Below the pieces are notes generated by a model. The model did no database searches and had not been told where the DNA came from. It saw only the letters and a program-made list of their open reading frames with translations. Made by a program: the position numbers and the translations under genes. From Telmatactis stephensoni (Eukaryota; Cnidaria; Anthozoa; Actiniaria; Isophelliidae), in NCBI GenBank assembly GCA_029948255.1, contig JALIZF010001749.1:615959-679958 (forward strand): 64,000 nt of DNA, read 5' to 3'. Below are positions 9,050-17,096 of the stretch, piece by piece; position 1 is the first letter of the stretch; the number at the start of each line of letters is the position of its first letter.

Positions 9050-11731
9050 ATGGACGCTATTGACTGGCTATTACAAAGCGAGTTACCTCCTATTGCAAAT
9101 GAAGAAATAGCGCGTCTCAGAAAGAATGTAATCGATAACACAAATGCAGATATAGTTTTTACAACGTTTATAGAAAAAAATACAGATGCTTCGATGACTG
9201 AAGAACGCGCGGAAGATATTATTAATAGACTGCCCGAAGGGGATTTTCGTCTGCAGTTAGCATTTATAAAATACGATGGCCGCCAGTGGATAGTTGAAGA
9301 GGGGAGAAATCCTATTCGGGCAAGTAATCGTAAAGATCTATTTATCTTGAATAAAAATACTAGGCCCGGCGCTTTAGTGGGCATTGACTCTTTGTATTAC
9401 GATGAGGCGTATCCTGTAACCGTGGTTATTTACTTGGGTTATAAAATAAAAGAGCCCGATGCAGAAAAGCTACAGCCGATGAGACATCCCGGCAGCTGTG
9501 TCGCCAAACTTATTAGAGAATATTTTACAGACTCTACGAAAGGCGGCAGTTTAACTGACGAACGAAAAAAGGCCATAAGGACATGGGAAAAAAATACACA
9601 GAGGTGTGGCGGTACTATAGAAGCAATAAAGAAATTAGAAGTGGCTATAAAGAGGCGCATTGTTGTGCTAGACATTATGGGCGGGTTTATTTATTCTGGC
9701 ACAGATAAGTATAGAGGCAATGGACCGGCTATAAATATTTATCAGCATAATGGTCATGCGTGGAGAGATGTGAGGTTTCCGAAGAAAAAGAGAGTAGAAG
9801 TGTATAAAGATGTGAATCCGCTGTGGACGGAATTTGACATTGACGGTAATATTCTTTGTGATGGCAGTGATTTTATTAAAGAGAATTCTATATGGCTGCT
9901 AGATGCGGAGGGGACGCAGTTTATTACGCAGGATGGGACGCTTTATCGGCCGCAGGTGGAGGATGAAAAAATAAGAAAGGCCTGTGAGATATTGGGCGAG
10001 GATTTTAGAGAAGAGGTATTTTGTAGTAGTTCTTTAGACTTTGTGGCCGCGAGAAAAAGAAATCATTGGAAGCCGACGCCGAAAGAGTTGCCGGAGATTG
10101 CGTTGGCGTGCGTTGAACATGGTCATGGCGGTCTTTGGAATATGGAGTACAAAAAAGAAGATTATGTGTCGCTGGACATGAAGCATTGTTATCCGGCCAG
10201 CTTTAAGGGACTGGGAGATGCGGCGTCTTATTATCAGCGGTATGGACATCCGGATTCGCAGTTCTTTAGGGTGGCTTTAGATGGGCGTTATGAGGCGCCG
10301 GCTAATGGGTTTGTGAAGTTGACGGCGTGGAAGTTTAAAGAGGGGCTTCATCCTATTATTTACGCGTGGTATGGTAAGCATATAGAAGAGAAAGGTTGGA
10401 TTCCGGTGCCGTTGTTAAAGTTCTTTGAAGAGCGTGGACTTTTAGAGTATACGGCGCACGAGGCCATTCTTTGCCACGGTGATAAGACACAGTGGCTGCC
10501 GGCGGATAATCATGCGGCGCGGATTGTTATTGGTAAGTTTACGCAGGGCGCCAGAGCAGGAGAAAAACATATGCAGCGGCGGCTGATAACTGATGATGAA
10601 GAGCTGAACTTTTTAATAAAAAAGGCCCATAAAGAAAATACTATGGTGCGGACAGATGACTTTGGCGGCGATGGCAAAGTGTTGTGTTATTATAACGATT
10701 ATAGGGCGCAGTATTATCATTTAAGGGCTTCTATGTTGTCGTATGCTCATATTAATCTTTTGACGATGCTGCTGCGGTTTGATAAGGAAGATATACCTAG
10801 GGTGGCCACGGATAGTTTGTATATAAGGCCTGAGGTGTTGGAAAAGATGAAAATGTATTATGTCAAAGATGAGATGGCCGAAAGTGGACAATGGCGTATA
10901 AAAAATGAAGAGATGAGGACTTGGCGAGAAAGGGTGAAATACTGCGGTAATCATAAAGAGGGCAAAAGAGAGGCGACGCAGGAAATATGGCCCAGCGTTA
11001 GTGATCCTATTAGCTATAAACGGTTTTCTTATCTCTATGGCGCTGGCGGCAGTGGTAAGACGACGAGGGTGTTAGGGCTGTTTCCGGAGGTAAAGGTATT
11101 AACGCCCACTCATCGTTTAGAAAGGGAATTAACACTGCAGGGATATGATGCGCAGACCTATCATAGCTTTTTTCGTTATAACGGCGAAAAGTGGGTTCCG
11201 GAGGCTATAAAAGAGATACCGCCGGTTATTCTTTGGGACGAGATTTGTACGGTGCCGCTGCCGATGCTGAAGGAGTTTGTAGAGTTCTTAAAGGGGAAAA
11301 CGCAGGTGATATTTGCGGGCGATCCGTGTCAGCCGCCGCCTATTGCGGGAGAAATGCCGCATGAGTGGTTAAAGGAGTTTTACCATGAAGAAATAAAAGC
11401 CGATTATAGAAGTAAAGATGAGAAGATAAAGAAGTTTAAAAGTTCATTGAGAGGATTAACCGATGTTGAGCAGTGTAAATGTATGAGGAAAAATATGAAG
11501 GCGCGGGATTATGAGCTGTTCTTGCAGGAGTGGAGGCCGACGGATTTGGTGATTAGTAGTAAAAGGGCTGTGCAGGCGAGAATTGAAAAAGATCTGTTAA
11601 GGCGGCATCGGGAAAAGTTTACTTCGCATTTGGTGCCGGTGTCTTATAGGCCACGCGATACAAGACAAAAAAAAATCAATTACGGTGCCTTATACGCAGG
11701 TAATCTTAGAAAATGCTGTAACACACGATAG
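9050..11731 (+). CDS. DNA polymerase B - SF1 helicase fusion protein
   Basis: The 893-residue product combines a divergent family-B polymerase with a Pif1/RecD-like superfamily-1 helicase. Polymerase motif A is S-L-D-M-K-H-C-Y-P (catalytic Asp near 376, Tyr-Pro at 381-382). Motif C is V-A-T-D-S near 585-589; the first Asp of the usual DTDS is Ala, but the metal-binding second Asp is kept. I see no clear 3'-5' exonuclease motifs. Helicase Walker A G-A-G-G-S-G-K-T is at 664-671, Walker B W-D-E near 729-731, and G-D-P-C-Q-P-P-P-I follows. The last helicase motifs are in another frame (11685-12059), beyond a frame change at a run of nine A near 11675. The start is the ATG right after ATATATAGATAT. 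It would replicate the element. Confidence 0.88.
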   Translation: MDAIDWLLQSELPPIANEEIARLRKNVIDNTNADIVFTTFIEKNTDASMTEERAEDIINRLPEGDFRLQLAFIKYDGRQWIVEEGRNPIRASNRKDLFILNKNTRPGALVGIDSLYYDEAYPVTVVIYLGYKIKEPDAEKLQPMRHPGSCVAKLIREYFTDSTKGGSLTDERKKAIRTWEKNTQRCGGTIEAIKKLEVAIKRRIVVLDIMGGFIYSGTDKYRGNGPAINIYQHNGHAWRDVRFPKKKRVEVYKDVNPLWTEFDIDGNILCDGSDFIKENSIWLLDAEGTQFITQDGTLYRPQVEDEKIRKACEILGEDFREEVFCSSSLDFVAARKRNHWKPTPKELPEIALACVEHGHGGLWNMEYKKEDYVSLDMKHCYPASFKGLGDAASYYQRYGHPDSQFFRVALDGRYEAPANGFVKLTAWKFKEGLHPIIYAWYGKHIEEKGWIPVPLLKFFEERGLLEYTAHEAILCHGDKTQWLPADNHAARIVIGKFTQGARAGEKHMQRRLITDDEELNFLIKKAHKENTMVRTDDFGGDGKVLCYYNDYRAQYYHLRASMLSYAHINLLTMLLRFDKEDIPRVATDSLYIRPEVLEKMKMYYVKDEMAESGQWRIKNEEMRTWRERVKYCGNHKEGKREATQEIWPSVSDPISYKRFSYLYGAGGSGKTTRVLGLFPEVKVLTPTHRLERELTLQGYDAQTYHSFFRYNGEKWVPEAIKEIPPVILWDEICTVPLPMLKEFVEFLKGKTQVIFAGDPCQPPPIAGEMPHEWLKEFYHEEIKADYRSKDEKIKKFKSSLRGLTDVEQCKCMRKNMKARDYELFLQEWRPTDLVISSKRAVQARIEKDLLRRHREKFTSHLVPVSYRPRDTRQKKINYGALYAGNLRKCCNTR

Positions 11732-12059
11732 GGCTTGGGTGCCGCTATCTGTAGTAGAAAAGGTTATTTCTTCGCCGGACTGGCGGTTAGGTTATTGTAT
11801 GACAGTACACAGTGCTCAGGGATTAACAGTTAAAGAAAACTTATGGATTATAGACCAGCGTCTTTGTTGGAGTAATCTTATTTACACTGCAGTTAGCAGA
11901 GTTGAATACTACAAACAACTAAAAAGAGCGTGGGGTCCGCAATTACGGTACGATAATACACCGCCTGAAGTAGCTAAGGCTAATATACTTAAGAAACTGC
12001 AGCGGTATAAGAAAATTGATGAGGAAAAAAATAAGGTATTCGACCTTAACGGTCGATGA
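11685..12059 (+). pseudogene. C-terminal helicase motifs, out of frame with the main ORF
   Basis: This frame holds the motifs missing from the upstream ORF: T-V-H-S-A-Q-G (motif V type, about 27 residues from its DWRLGY stretch) and Y-T-A-V-S-R (motif VI). It overlaps the 3' end of the polymerase-helicase ORF by 47 bp and has no ATG, so it is not an independent gene. A single-base change in the A-run near 11675-11684 separates the two. The direction needed is +1, so a standard -1 viral slip would not join them. It is either a mutation, an assembly error, or an unusual recoding site. Confidence 0.8.
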
Positions 12060-12241
12060 TGTTTATAAACCCAACGCAAGATGTGCTAAGTGTAACATAC
12101 CGCTACTCTGGGATTTTGAACCTAAACGACGATCAGCAATTTTCTGTGGACCGTTTAAATAATAAGAAAGGTCACTCTGTAGGTAATATACGTTTGACGT
12201 GCTTAGAGTGTAATCAGGCGCGTGGTGCAGCACTACTCTGA
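12056..12241 (+). pseudogene. HNH-type endonuclease tail, frame-broken
   Basis: The residues F-S-V-D-R-L-N-N-K-K-G-H, N-I-R-L-T-C and C-L-E-C-N-Q-A-R-G are the conserved core of an HNH/zinc-ribbon nuclease. The preceding C-x2-C pair (C-A-K-C-N) is readable only in a second frame at about 12055-12150. The helicase C-terminus, the first zinc pair and the HNH core thus lie in three successive frames. I infer that polymerase, helicase and HNH were one polypeptide. The HNH part could act in replication intermediates or strand transfer; that is not shown here. Confidence 0.65.
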
Positions 12242-12269
12242 ATCCTTGGGGACTATGAGCAGCTCTTCT

Positions 12270-12659
12270 TTAACAAATCCACGGCTTGGACCATCTGTTA
12301 AGTAATACAACACAGGCTGTCCTTCTTTTGTGACGGACTTTCGAGATCTGGTAAGTTTTCAAAGACCAATTAGGATCCGTAGCTCTTTTGGATCCTCCTT
12401 CTAATTCCCCAGGCTGATAGAAGATATCTGAACCGTATATTCTGTGCACTAATTTTTTTTCTTTCATTCCTACTGCTCTTGAACTCCTAACGTAGGATTT
12501 GTGTTCGACGTGTTTCTTTTTTATGGCATCCTTAGGTTTCATTCCCGTTGCCCTTGTTTCCTCATTATTTAAAGCCTTAATGACCTCTGGAAGTCTCTGC
12601 ACCCACTCCCTGTTGCTTTTGGATGGATCTGCTAAGTTCTTTCCAATACTGATATCCAA
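12270..12659 (-). pseudogene. Integrase C-terminal part, out of frame
   Basis: It continues the integrase ORF at 12577-13209 in another frame. It contains W-V-Q-R-L-P-E-V-I-K-A-L-N-N-E and A-T-G-M-K-P-K-D-A-I, the usual region after the catalytic Glu, and ends with a basic tail including P-G-E-L-E-G-G and D-P-N-W-S-L. The overlap with the upstream frame places the break near 12600-12650. The tail resembles the end of Polinton-type integrases. Confidence 0.75.
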
Positions 12660-13209
12660 ACAACCGTTCCGCTAGGGTGCGATTAAATCTTTCAACGAGG
12701 CTTTGACCCCTGTGGTACTCTGCTTCAGCTCTCCTGATCTTAGTATCGTGGTCTTTCAGCGTTTTAGTGACAGCGCCCATGAACTCTGTGCCCGCATCAA
12801 CCTGCAGCAGCTTTGGCCATTTTAAAACGCGCTTATAAATCCTACTTAGAGCCTCGGCGACTTCTCCAGAGTCTTTGCTGGTTAGGGGTTCGGCGTCTTT
12901 GTATCGGCTGGCGATATCCACGACAGTCAAGGCATATTTGTAAGTTTTTCTCTTTACCTTATCGTGCGGCAAAAAAAGTAAATCTGCCTGATGAACTTCG
13001 TTTGGAGTATTCACGGTAAAGCTGGGTCTAGGAATGTATTTAGGAACGGGAAGATAAACCTGCCAAAGGGTTTGTTTTTTTAACCAGTTCTTCGCTGTGT
13101 CTTCAGAGACTCTAGCCGCTACAGCAAGTTTCTTAATAGCCGAGGCTCCTCGCCAATAGCCTTCGGGTCCATAATAAATCCTCTTAAGTTTGTCTTCGAC
13201 GCGGGGCAT
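12577..13209 (-). CDS. Retroviral-type (rve) integrase, N-terminal and catalytic domains
   Basis: The 210-residue ORF has an N-terminal helix-turn-helix-like segment (about 25-45, A-A-R-V-S-E-D-T-A-K-N-W-L) and the D-D-E core: D76 in H-Q-A-D, D138 in Q-V-D-A-G-T-E-F and E173 in L-V-E-R-F-N, with 34 residues between the last two. It would cut and join element ends into host DNA with the 5-bp stagger seen in the TGATC duplication. The ATG follows ATTATATA directly. The C-terminal part is frameshifted (12270-12659), so this copy is probably defective. Confidence 0.88.
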   Translation of the reverse strand: MPRVEDKLKRIYYGPEGYWRGASAIKKLAVAARVSEDTAKNWLKKQTLWQVYLPVPKYIPRPSFTVNTPNEVHQADLLFLPHDKVKRKTYKYALTVVDIASRYKDAEPLTSKDSGEVAEALSRIYKRVLKWPKLLQVDAGTEFMGAVTKTLKDHDTKIRRAEAEYHRGQSLVERFNRTLAERLFGYQYWKELSRSIQKQQGVGAETSRGH

Positions 13210-13216
13210 TATATAA

Positions 13217-13570
13217 TCATAAAAACAAGGCCATCAAGTTCGACGTAAAAACAGAAACCTCTCCACTGGCCACTGCGATTTGGACTCGAATAGTTTGCGG
13301 ATCCAGGATGGGGAGTTGGGCGGAGAACATACCTGTTTGTTTTATTGGGTAAATAGGGATTGTTCCGACAGTGCTTTCGCCTGTTATTCGAATGCTGGCT
13401 TGTCCTTTTAAATCGATGTTTAGGTTACAAAAAAGAATGCCGCTTTTAAAACCCGCGGCGTTTATTTTTAGATTTTTGATGTCCGTCCAAAGCGGGCTAT
13501 TATATTTGCCTCCATCTGTGGGGTTTTGTTTAACTATTAATTGAGTTGCCGGAATCAGATAGGGGTTCAT
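13217..13570 (-). CDS. Unknown beta-rich small protein (117 aa)
   Basis: I do not recognise a domain. The sequence alternates hydrophobic and polar residues, with few charged stretches, as in an all-beta fold; it could be a spike or minor virion component. Its ATG shares a base with the stop of the penton-like gene (TAATG), and the ATATA box lies inside that gene's last codons. It sits in the capsid gene block, which suggests a structural role. Confidence 0.7.
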   Translation of the reverse strand: MNPYLIPATQLIVKQNPTDGGKYNSPLWTDIKNLKINAAGFKSGILFCNLNIDLKGQASIRITGESTVGTIPIYPIKQTGMFSAQLPILDPQTIRVQIAVASGEVSVFTSNLMALFL

Positions 13571-14160
13571 TATATAAATTCCAAGACAAGACTAATTTGG
13601 CGCCTGTTAAAATCGACAACCTTTCCATCGACTTTGACGGTGATATTTACTTCTGTCACCAAGTCGCAAATATCATAGTCCAAAGAAATGGGGCGATATT
13701 CTACTAGGTCAAACGGATTGCCCTTGGGCGGGAATTTCGTCATCACATGAGACAGTTTCCCATCGTCGTAGCTCTGTACTAAGTCGCAATGGATTTCATA
13801 GTTGTAAGGAATTTTCCAATGATAGACTAATCTATTATTTACTGTGTCTGTTCCTAAGAGGACATTTATGGGGAGGTTTAAACTATACTGACCTTGTTTG
13901 GGTATGGTCAGTTTCCATTCATGGGGCAATCCCGTTGTTAAAGAGACATCGTGTTTGGCGAGTTCTTTGGCCAGCGTCTGCGGTTTATAATGCGAATCAG
14001 GAATTTTATGAGCGGTTCCTTGTTTTGTCACCTCGCCGCCAATTAAATTATACCAAGAATTGTACAAAGAGCAACTTATGAGCCGAACCTTGTGAGCTTT
14101 GATCGGCGGGTTGAAATAAGTTATAAAAGGATTCTGGTCACTGTTCAAAAAGACGATCAT
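13570..14160 (-). CDS. Penton-like minor capsid protein
   Basis: This 196-residue protein has the features I associate with single-jelly-roll vertex proteins of Polintons and Polinton-like viruses. An early N-P-F-I-T-Y-F-N-P-P-I stretch leads to L-Y-N-S-W-Y-N-L-I at about residues 31-39. A segment H-Y-K-P-Q-T-L-A-K-E-L then sets up a P-x-x-x-x-L-x-x-x-L pattern, and alternating beta strands run to the end. It should form the icosahedral vertices around the major capsid protein at 20745-21995. It overlaps the next gene upstream by 4 bp (ATGA) and shares TAATG with the one downstream. Confidence 0.7.
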   Translation of the reverse strand: MIVFLNSDQNPFITYFNPPIKAHKVRLISCSLYNSWYNLIGGEVTKQGTAHKIPDSHYKPQTLAKELAKHDVSLTTGLPHEWKLTIPKQGQYSLNLPINVLLGTDTVNNRLVYHWKIPYNYEIHCDLVQSYDDGKLSHVMTKFPPKGNPFDLVEYRPISLDYDICDLVTEVNITVKVDGKVVDFNRRQISLVLEFI

Positions 14161-14582
14161 ATATAATAGGCCACGGCGCCTCCGATGGCCAGGCCTGAAA
14201 TGCCTAGAAACATTAATTCATTATTTTTTTGCCTTTTAGAAGGTGTGTAATAATCTTTAAACTGCGGTGGCTTTTTCAGAGCAAAGTGAGGATGCGTCTG
14301 TGCGTAGAGCTTAAAGGCGTAATCGGTGTTTTGGAAATTCTTATCGGCCTGCATTTTATCGCGGTAATTTTCATCTAACCAGTCGCGGTAGGCTTGTCTT
14401 TTTTTATTATAGGCGGCGAGGGCATTTTCATAGGCTTCCATGGCCAGATCGTGGCGTTTTCTTTCGGCGGCTAATTCATTTTTACTGTCGCCGTGAATCA
14501 GTTTGTCTAAATAGCGGCCGCCGTAGTTGGCGCCTGTAAAGGCTAAGGCTGCGGCGATGCTTCCGGCGATGACACTAACCAT
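14157..14582 (-). CDS. Membrane/coiled-coil protein with two hydrophobic ends (141 aa)
   Basis: A hydrophobic N-terminus (I-A-G-S-I-A-A-A-L-A-F) and a C-terminal segment (F-L-G-I-S-G-L-A-I-G-G-A-V-A-Y-Y-I) bracket a long charged helix rich in A, E, K and Y. No known domain. A virion-membrane or vertex-associated protein is possible. The last codon ATA plus the TGA stop overlaps the ATG of the penton-like gene. Confidence 0.7.
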   Translation of the reverse strand: MVSVIAGSIAAALAFTGANYGGRYLDKLIHGDSKNELAAERKRHDLAMEAYENALAAYNKKRQAYRDWLDENYRDKMQADKNFQNTDYAFKLYAQTHPHFALKKPPQFKDYYTPSKRQKNNELMFLGISGLAIGGAVAYYI

Positions 14583-14800
14583 TATATACTATTGGGCAGG
14601 TATTTTTCTTTGATCAGGTAATCTCTCAAAGCGATGCTGCCGGCGACGGCGGCGGTCATTTTAACGTAATTCATCACGCTGCTGCTGGGGTCGCCAGTGA
14701 AGGTTTCTTTTAGGGCCTTTTTGCCGACCCAGCCAACGGCGGCGACGAGAGAAGTAAGTACGGCGGCTTCTTCAGCGGTCTTCATCAATGTAGAGGGCAT
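14582..14800 (-). CDS. Small hydrophobic protein (72 aa)
   Basis: It has two alanine/valine-rich helices (about 12-28 and 48-58) likely to insert in a membrane. The C-terminal I-stop (ATA TAA) supplies the ATATAATG start of the next gene. It lies between other small membrane proteins in the structural block. Function unknown. Confidence 0.65.
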   Translation of the reverse strand: MPSTLMKTAEEAAVLTSLVAAVGWVGKKALKETFTGDPSSSVMNYVKMTAAVAGSIALRDYLIKEKYLPNSI

Positions 14801-14837
14801 TCTATATTAACTGCAAAGAGAATTTTCCCCCGCTGTT

Positions 14838-15167
14838 CTATTCCATCTCGGGGATCTTAGAGCGCTTTTTTTCTTTAGGTTCATGGTGTATTACGGGCTC
14901 AAGATGCACAGCGGTCTTCTGTGATTTCCACTGTAGGTATAAGCTGCCCATGGCCACTAAAAGGCCAAGGCCGCCGATGACGTAGCCCGGATTGATATCC
15001 CAGCCGTCACTAGATTCCGAAGAAGGGTCTTTTTTGGCTTTATTCTTTTTATTCAGCTCGGCCAGCTTTTTTCCCGCCGCTACTCTGCCGGGCGCCTTTG
15101 GCTTGGTGATCTTTTGTTCGGCCGCGGCGGGGGTAGTAGTATCTTCTTTCTGCTCGGTGTCACTCAT
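14838..15167 (-). CDS. Single-pass membrane protein with Lys/Ala-rich head (109 aa)
   Basis: A polar, lysine- and glutamate-rich N-terminal region of about 60 residues is followed by one transmembrane segment (V-I-G-G-L-G-L-L-V-A-M-G-S-L-Y-L) and a basic tail with K-E-K-K-R-S-K. No domain recognised. It is part of the run of small membrane proteins upstream of the penton-like gene. The start codon follows CCTTAATAT. Confidence 0.65.
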   Translation of the reverse strand: MSDTEQKEDTTTPAAAEQKITKPKAPGRVAAGKKLAELNKKNKAKKDPSSESSDGWDINPGYVIGGLGLLVAMGSLYLQWKSQKTAVHLEPVIHHEPKEKKRSKIPEME

Positions 15168-15223
15168 ATATTAAGGACTTGACGACTTATCAAGTAACTT
15201 GAAAATGACTTATGGTGACTTGA

Positions 15224-15752
15224 TTAAGTTGTTGACTCGACTTGATCAAGTTCTTGTGGCGGACTTGCGGTGACTTGCGGCTGACTTAGTCGTGACTTCT
15301 TGAAGTCGCTCCAAGACGTCGTAAGTTCTTGTAAGTCGATGTGCTGCGCTATGTGAAGTGCTCCGCTGGCCAACGCCATTAACTTGCCGCATTTTAAAGA
15401 CAACCAGCCACAAGTGATCTTAAGTTCTTGGGCGATGATATAGTCCTCACTTAAGTCTTTTTGTAATTGCTGGACGTCGTCTATGGGCAGTGCAAGTCCA
15501 AGTAGTTTAGTGGCCAGCTTTATAGCGCTGTCGGCGACGGCGTCTGTGGTTTTACTGGCAAGTGCCACTTCATAGCGCTTATAGAACTTCTTCACATCGG
15601 CTTCAGACAGCTGATTGACTTGTTCATGCGTCAGTTCTTTGCCGATCATTTCTTTACATTTGCCGCTGCTGACTAAAACATTAAGCTGTTCTTTCAGTTG
15701 ATCATCACCCAGCTGTGTGGGCGGCTCATCCTAATAGCTCTTCGATGTTCAT
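15224..15752 (-). pseudogene. Helical protein of unknown function, start separated by a frameshift
   Basis: The long frame (15224-15649, 141 residues) is mostly helical, with a hydrophobic centre around residues 40-105 and an S/Q/P-rich tail. The better start is the ATG at 15752, which carries the usual ATATAC context. It reads eight codons, M-N-I-E-E-L-L-G, then a stop. The frame that continues from there (D-E-P-P-T-Q-L-G-D-D) joins the long ORF. A single-base indel near 15729-15731 therefore splits the 5' end. No domain recognised. Confidence 0.6.
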
Positions 15753-15766
15753 GTATATTAGAAAAA

Positions 15767-16372
15767 TCATAGATTTTTCACGCTGTAAGGATATCTTAGG
15801 GAAAAAATCATTTTAGAATACTGATTGACTTTTAAATGCCGCATATGTTCTTGTAGCTGCTCTTTGGTTATTTCGCCGCCATAGTCGCTAAGGATGGTTT
15901 CTAGGTCGCTTTTGCTGGGCGTGTAAAAGACTACTAAAGAGCCGATATTTTCTCTAAAGGGCTTACTGACGCTGGTCAGCTGCTGCGAGAGTAACCATAC
16001 GGAAATATTATCATGGCGCCCGGAAAAGGCCAGTTTTACTAGCTCTGAAGTGCGTTTTTTTACATCATCGCCGCAGGCAATATCATCCAGAATAAGTAAC
16101 GTTTGCGTCTCGGTGATGTGCCCCCACTGCCGATGCCAAAATTTTAAATGCGTTGAGAGTTCATTAGGGTCTAAGATGTCTACAAAAAAATCATCATCTT
16201 CTTTGCCCACGTTTTCCCAGGTCTTATTGTTAACGTAGGTGGGGCAAAGTAAAACAATGTAATCGAACTTATATCTAAAAGGGCCTAATAGCTGCTCGAC
16301 CACGAATTTAGTCTTGCCGCAGCCGGTCGGGCCCACGATGAGGGCGTTACAAGGAATATGTTCTGGGTTCAT
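15767..16372 (-). CDS. HerA/FtsK-type genome-packaging ATPase
   Basis: The 201-residue protein has Walker A G-P-T-G-C-G-K-T at residues 14-21 and Walker B L-I-L-D-D at 93-97, followed by V-W-L-L-S-Q-Q-L, where the glutamine fits the sensor position of A32-like packaging ATPases. It would pump element DNA into the capsid. The frame is intact. It is divergent from the gene at 16408, with 35 bp between the two ATGs, and both starts carry ATATA-like boxes (AAGATATA and AATATAGAT). Confidence 0.88.
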   Translation of the reverse strand: MNPEHIPCNALIVGPTGCGKTKFVVEQLLGPFRYKFDYIVLLCPTYVNNKTWENVGKEDDDFFVDILDPNELSTHLKFWHRQWGHITETQTLLILDDIACGDDVKKRTSELVKLAFSGRHDNISVWLLSQQLTSVSKPFRENIGSLVVFYTPSKSDLETILSDYGGEITKEQLQEHMRHLKVNQYSKMIFSLRYPYSVKNL

Positions 16373-16407
16373 TATATCTTAAAAATCTATGGCTTTTTAA
16401 TATAGAT
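16373..16407. promoter_or_regulatory. Divergent promoter between ATPase and coiled-coil gene
   Basis: Only 35 bp separate the two start codons. AAGATATA abuts the ATPase ATG on the minus strand and AATATAGAT abuts the plus-strand ATG. Confidence 0.55.
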
Positions 16408-16614
16408 ATGAGCGTAGAAAGTATACAAAAGGCCGCCGAATTTATGCGCGAAAAAAAGAGTCTGGAAGAAGAAGTAATGGCGCTGAGGGCCGAGGTAGAG
16501 CGGCTCAAAGAAGAGTTGGCGGCCAATAAAACGGCCGAACGGTTCTCGGCCTTAGTGACCTTAGCTATGTGGGGTAAAGAAGCCGTCGTCGACTTTATGA
16601 GGCTTCCGATGTAG
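16408..16614 (+). CDS. Small coiled-coil protein (68 aa)
   Basis: Residues 12-42 form a clear heptad pattern rich in E, K and L (E-E-E-V-M-A-L-R-A-E-V-E-R-L-K-E-E-L), and a short hydrophobic C-terminal helix follows. The stop lies 5 bp before the next ATG, with TATAT in between. It may trimerise or anchor the fibre-like proteins encoded next; this is inferred from position only. Confidence 0.7.
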   Translation: MSVESIQKAAEFMREKKSLEEEVMALRAEVERLKEELAANKTAERFSALVTLAMWGKEAVVDFMRLPM

Positions 16615-16619
16615 TATAT

Positions 16620-17072
16620 ATGAATCCTTACAGCCCGGGAGCAGATTGTGTTTATGCGGCTTTAGATACCGAAGCAGATTATAATCTGGGGTCTTGGCAA
16701 AATGTGGCCGGATTGAGCGTGGATGTGAATTATCCCGGCCGAAAATTGATTCTTTGTAGTATTTGTATTAGTACCGAGAGCCATGTGAATGCGGGATTTC
16801 AATTTGTGGATCACGACGGGAAACCCTTTCTACCTATGCGCGCTAAGACGAATAAACGAGAGCCGGCCCATTTTTCATTTGAACCGCCGATCAACTCTAC
16901 AGAGAATTTAAGCGTCGTCACGTTTCATATGGTGGCCGAAGTGAAGAAAAAAGTCCAGCTTCAAGTGCGGGCCGATGACTCGGGCAAACTTCGCGTCAAT
17001 GGAATTGCCGACAAGAGAGATAGGCCTTATAATCACATGACCATTAGCACTCTGACGGTTCTTTCACTATAA
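16620..17072 (+). CDS. Fibre-like beta protein, paralogue A (150 aa)
   Basis: It aligns along its whole length with the product of the next gene. Shared stations are W-x-x-(V/I)-x-G-x-x-V-D-V, L-C-S-(I/V)-x-I-x-T, P-x-x-(H/V)-F-S-(F/Y)-E-P and V-T-F-H-(M/L)-V-A. The pattern of short hydrophobic strands suggests a compact beta sandwich like a fibre or spike head. The tandem paralogues point to a surface protein under diversification. The fold call is inference; I do not recognise a named family. Confidence 0.72.
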   Translation: MNPYSPGADCVYAALDTEADYNLGSWQNVAGLSVDVNYPGRKLILCSICISTESHVNAGFQFVDHDGKPFLPMRAKTNKREPAHFSFEPPINSTENLSVVTFHMVAEVKKKVQLQVRADDSGKLRVNGIADKRDRPYNHMTISTLTVLSL

Positions 17073-17096
17073 AAAATCTGTGATTTTTAAAATATA

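Noticed and set aside
9022..9384. Minus-strand ORF of 120 codons opposite the polymerase
   Set aside because: Shadow of the PolB-helicase coding strand; similar shadows occur opposite other real genes.
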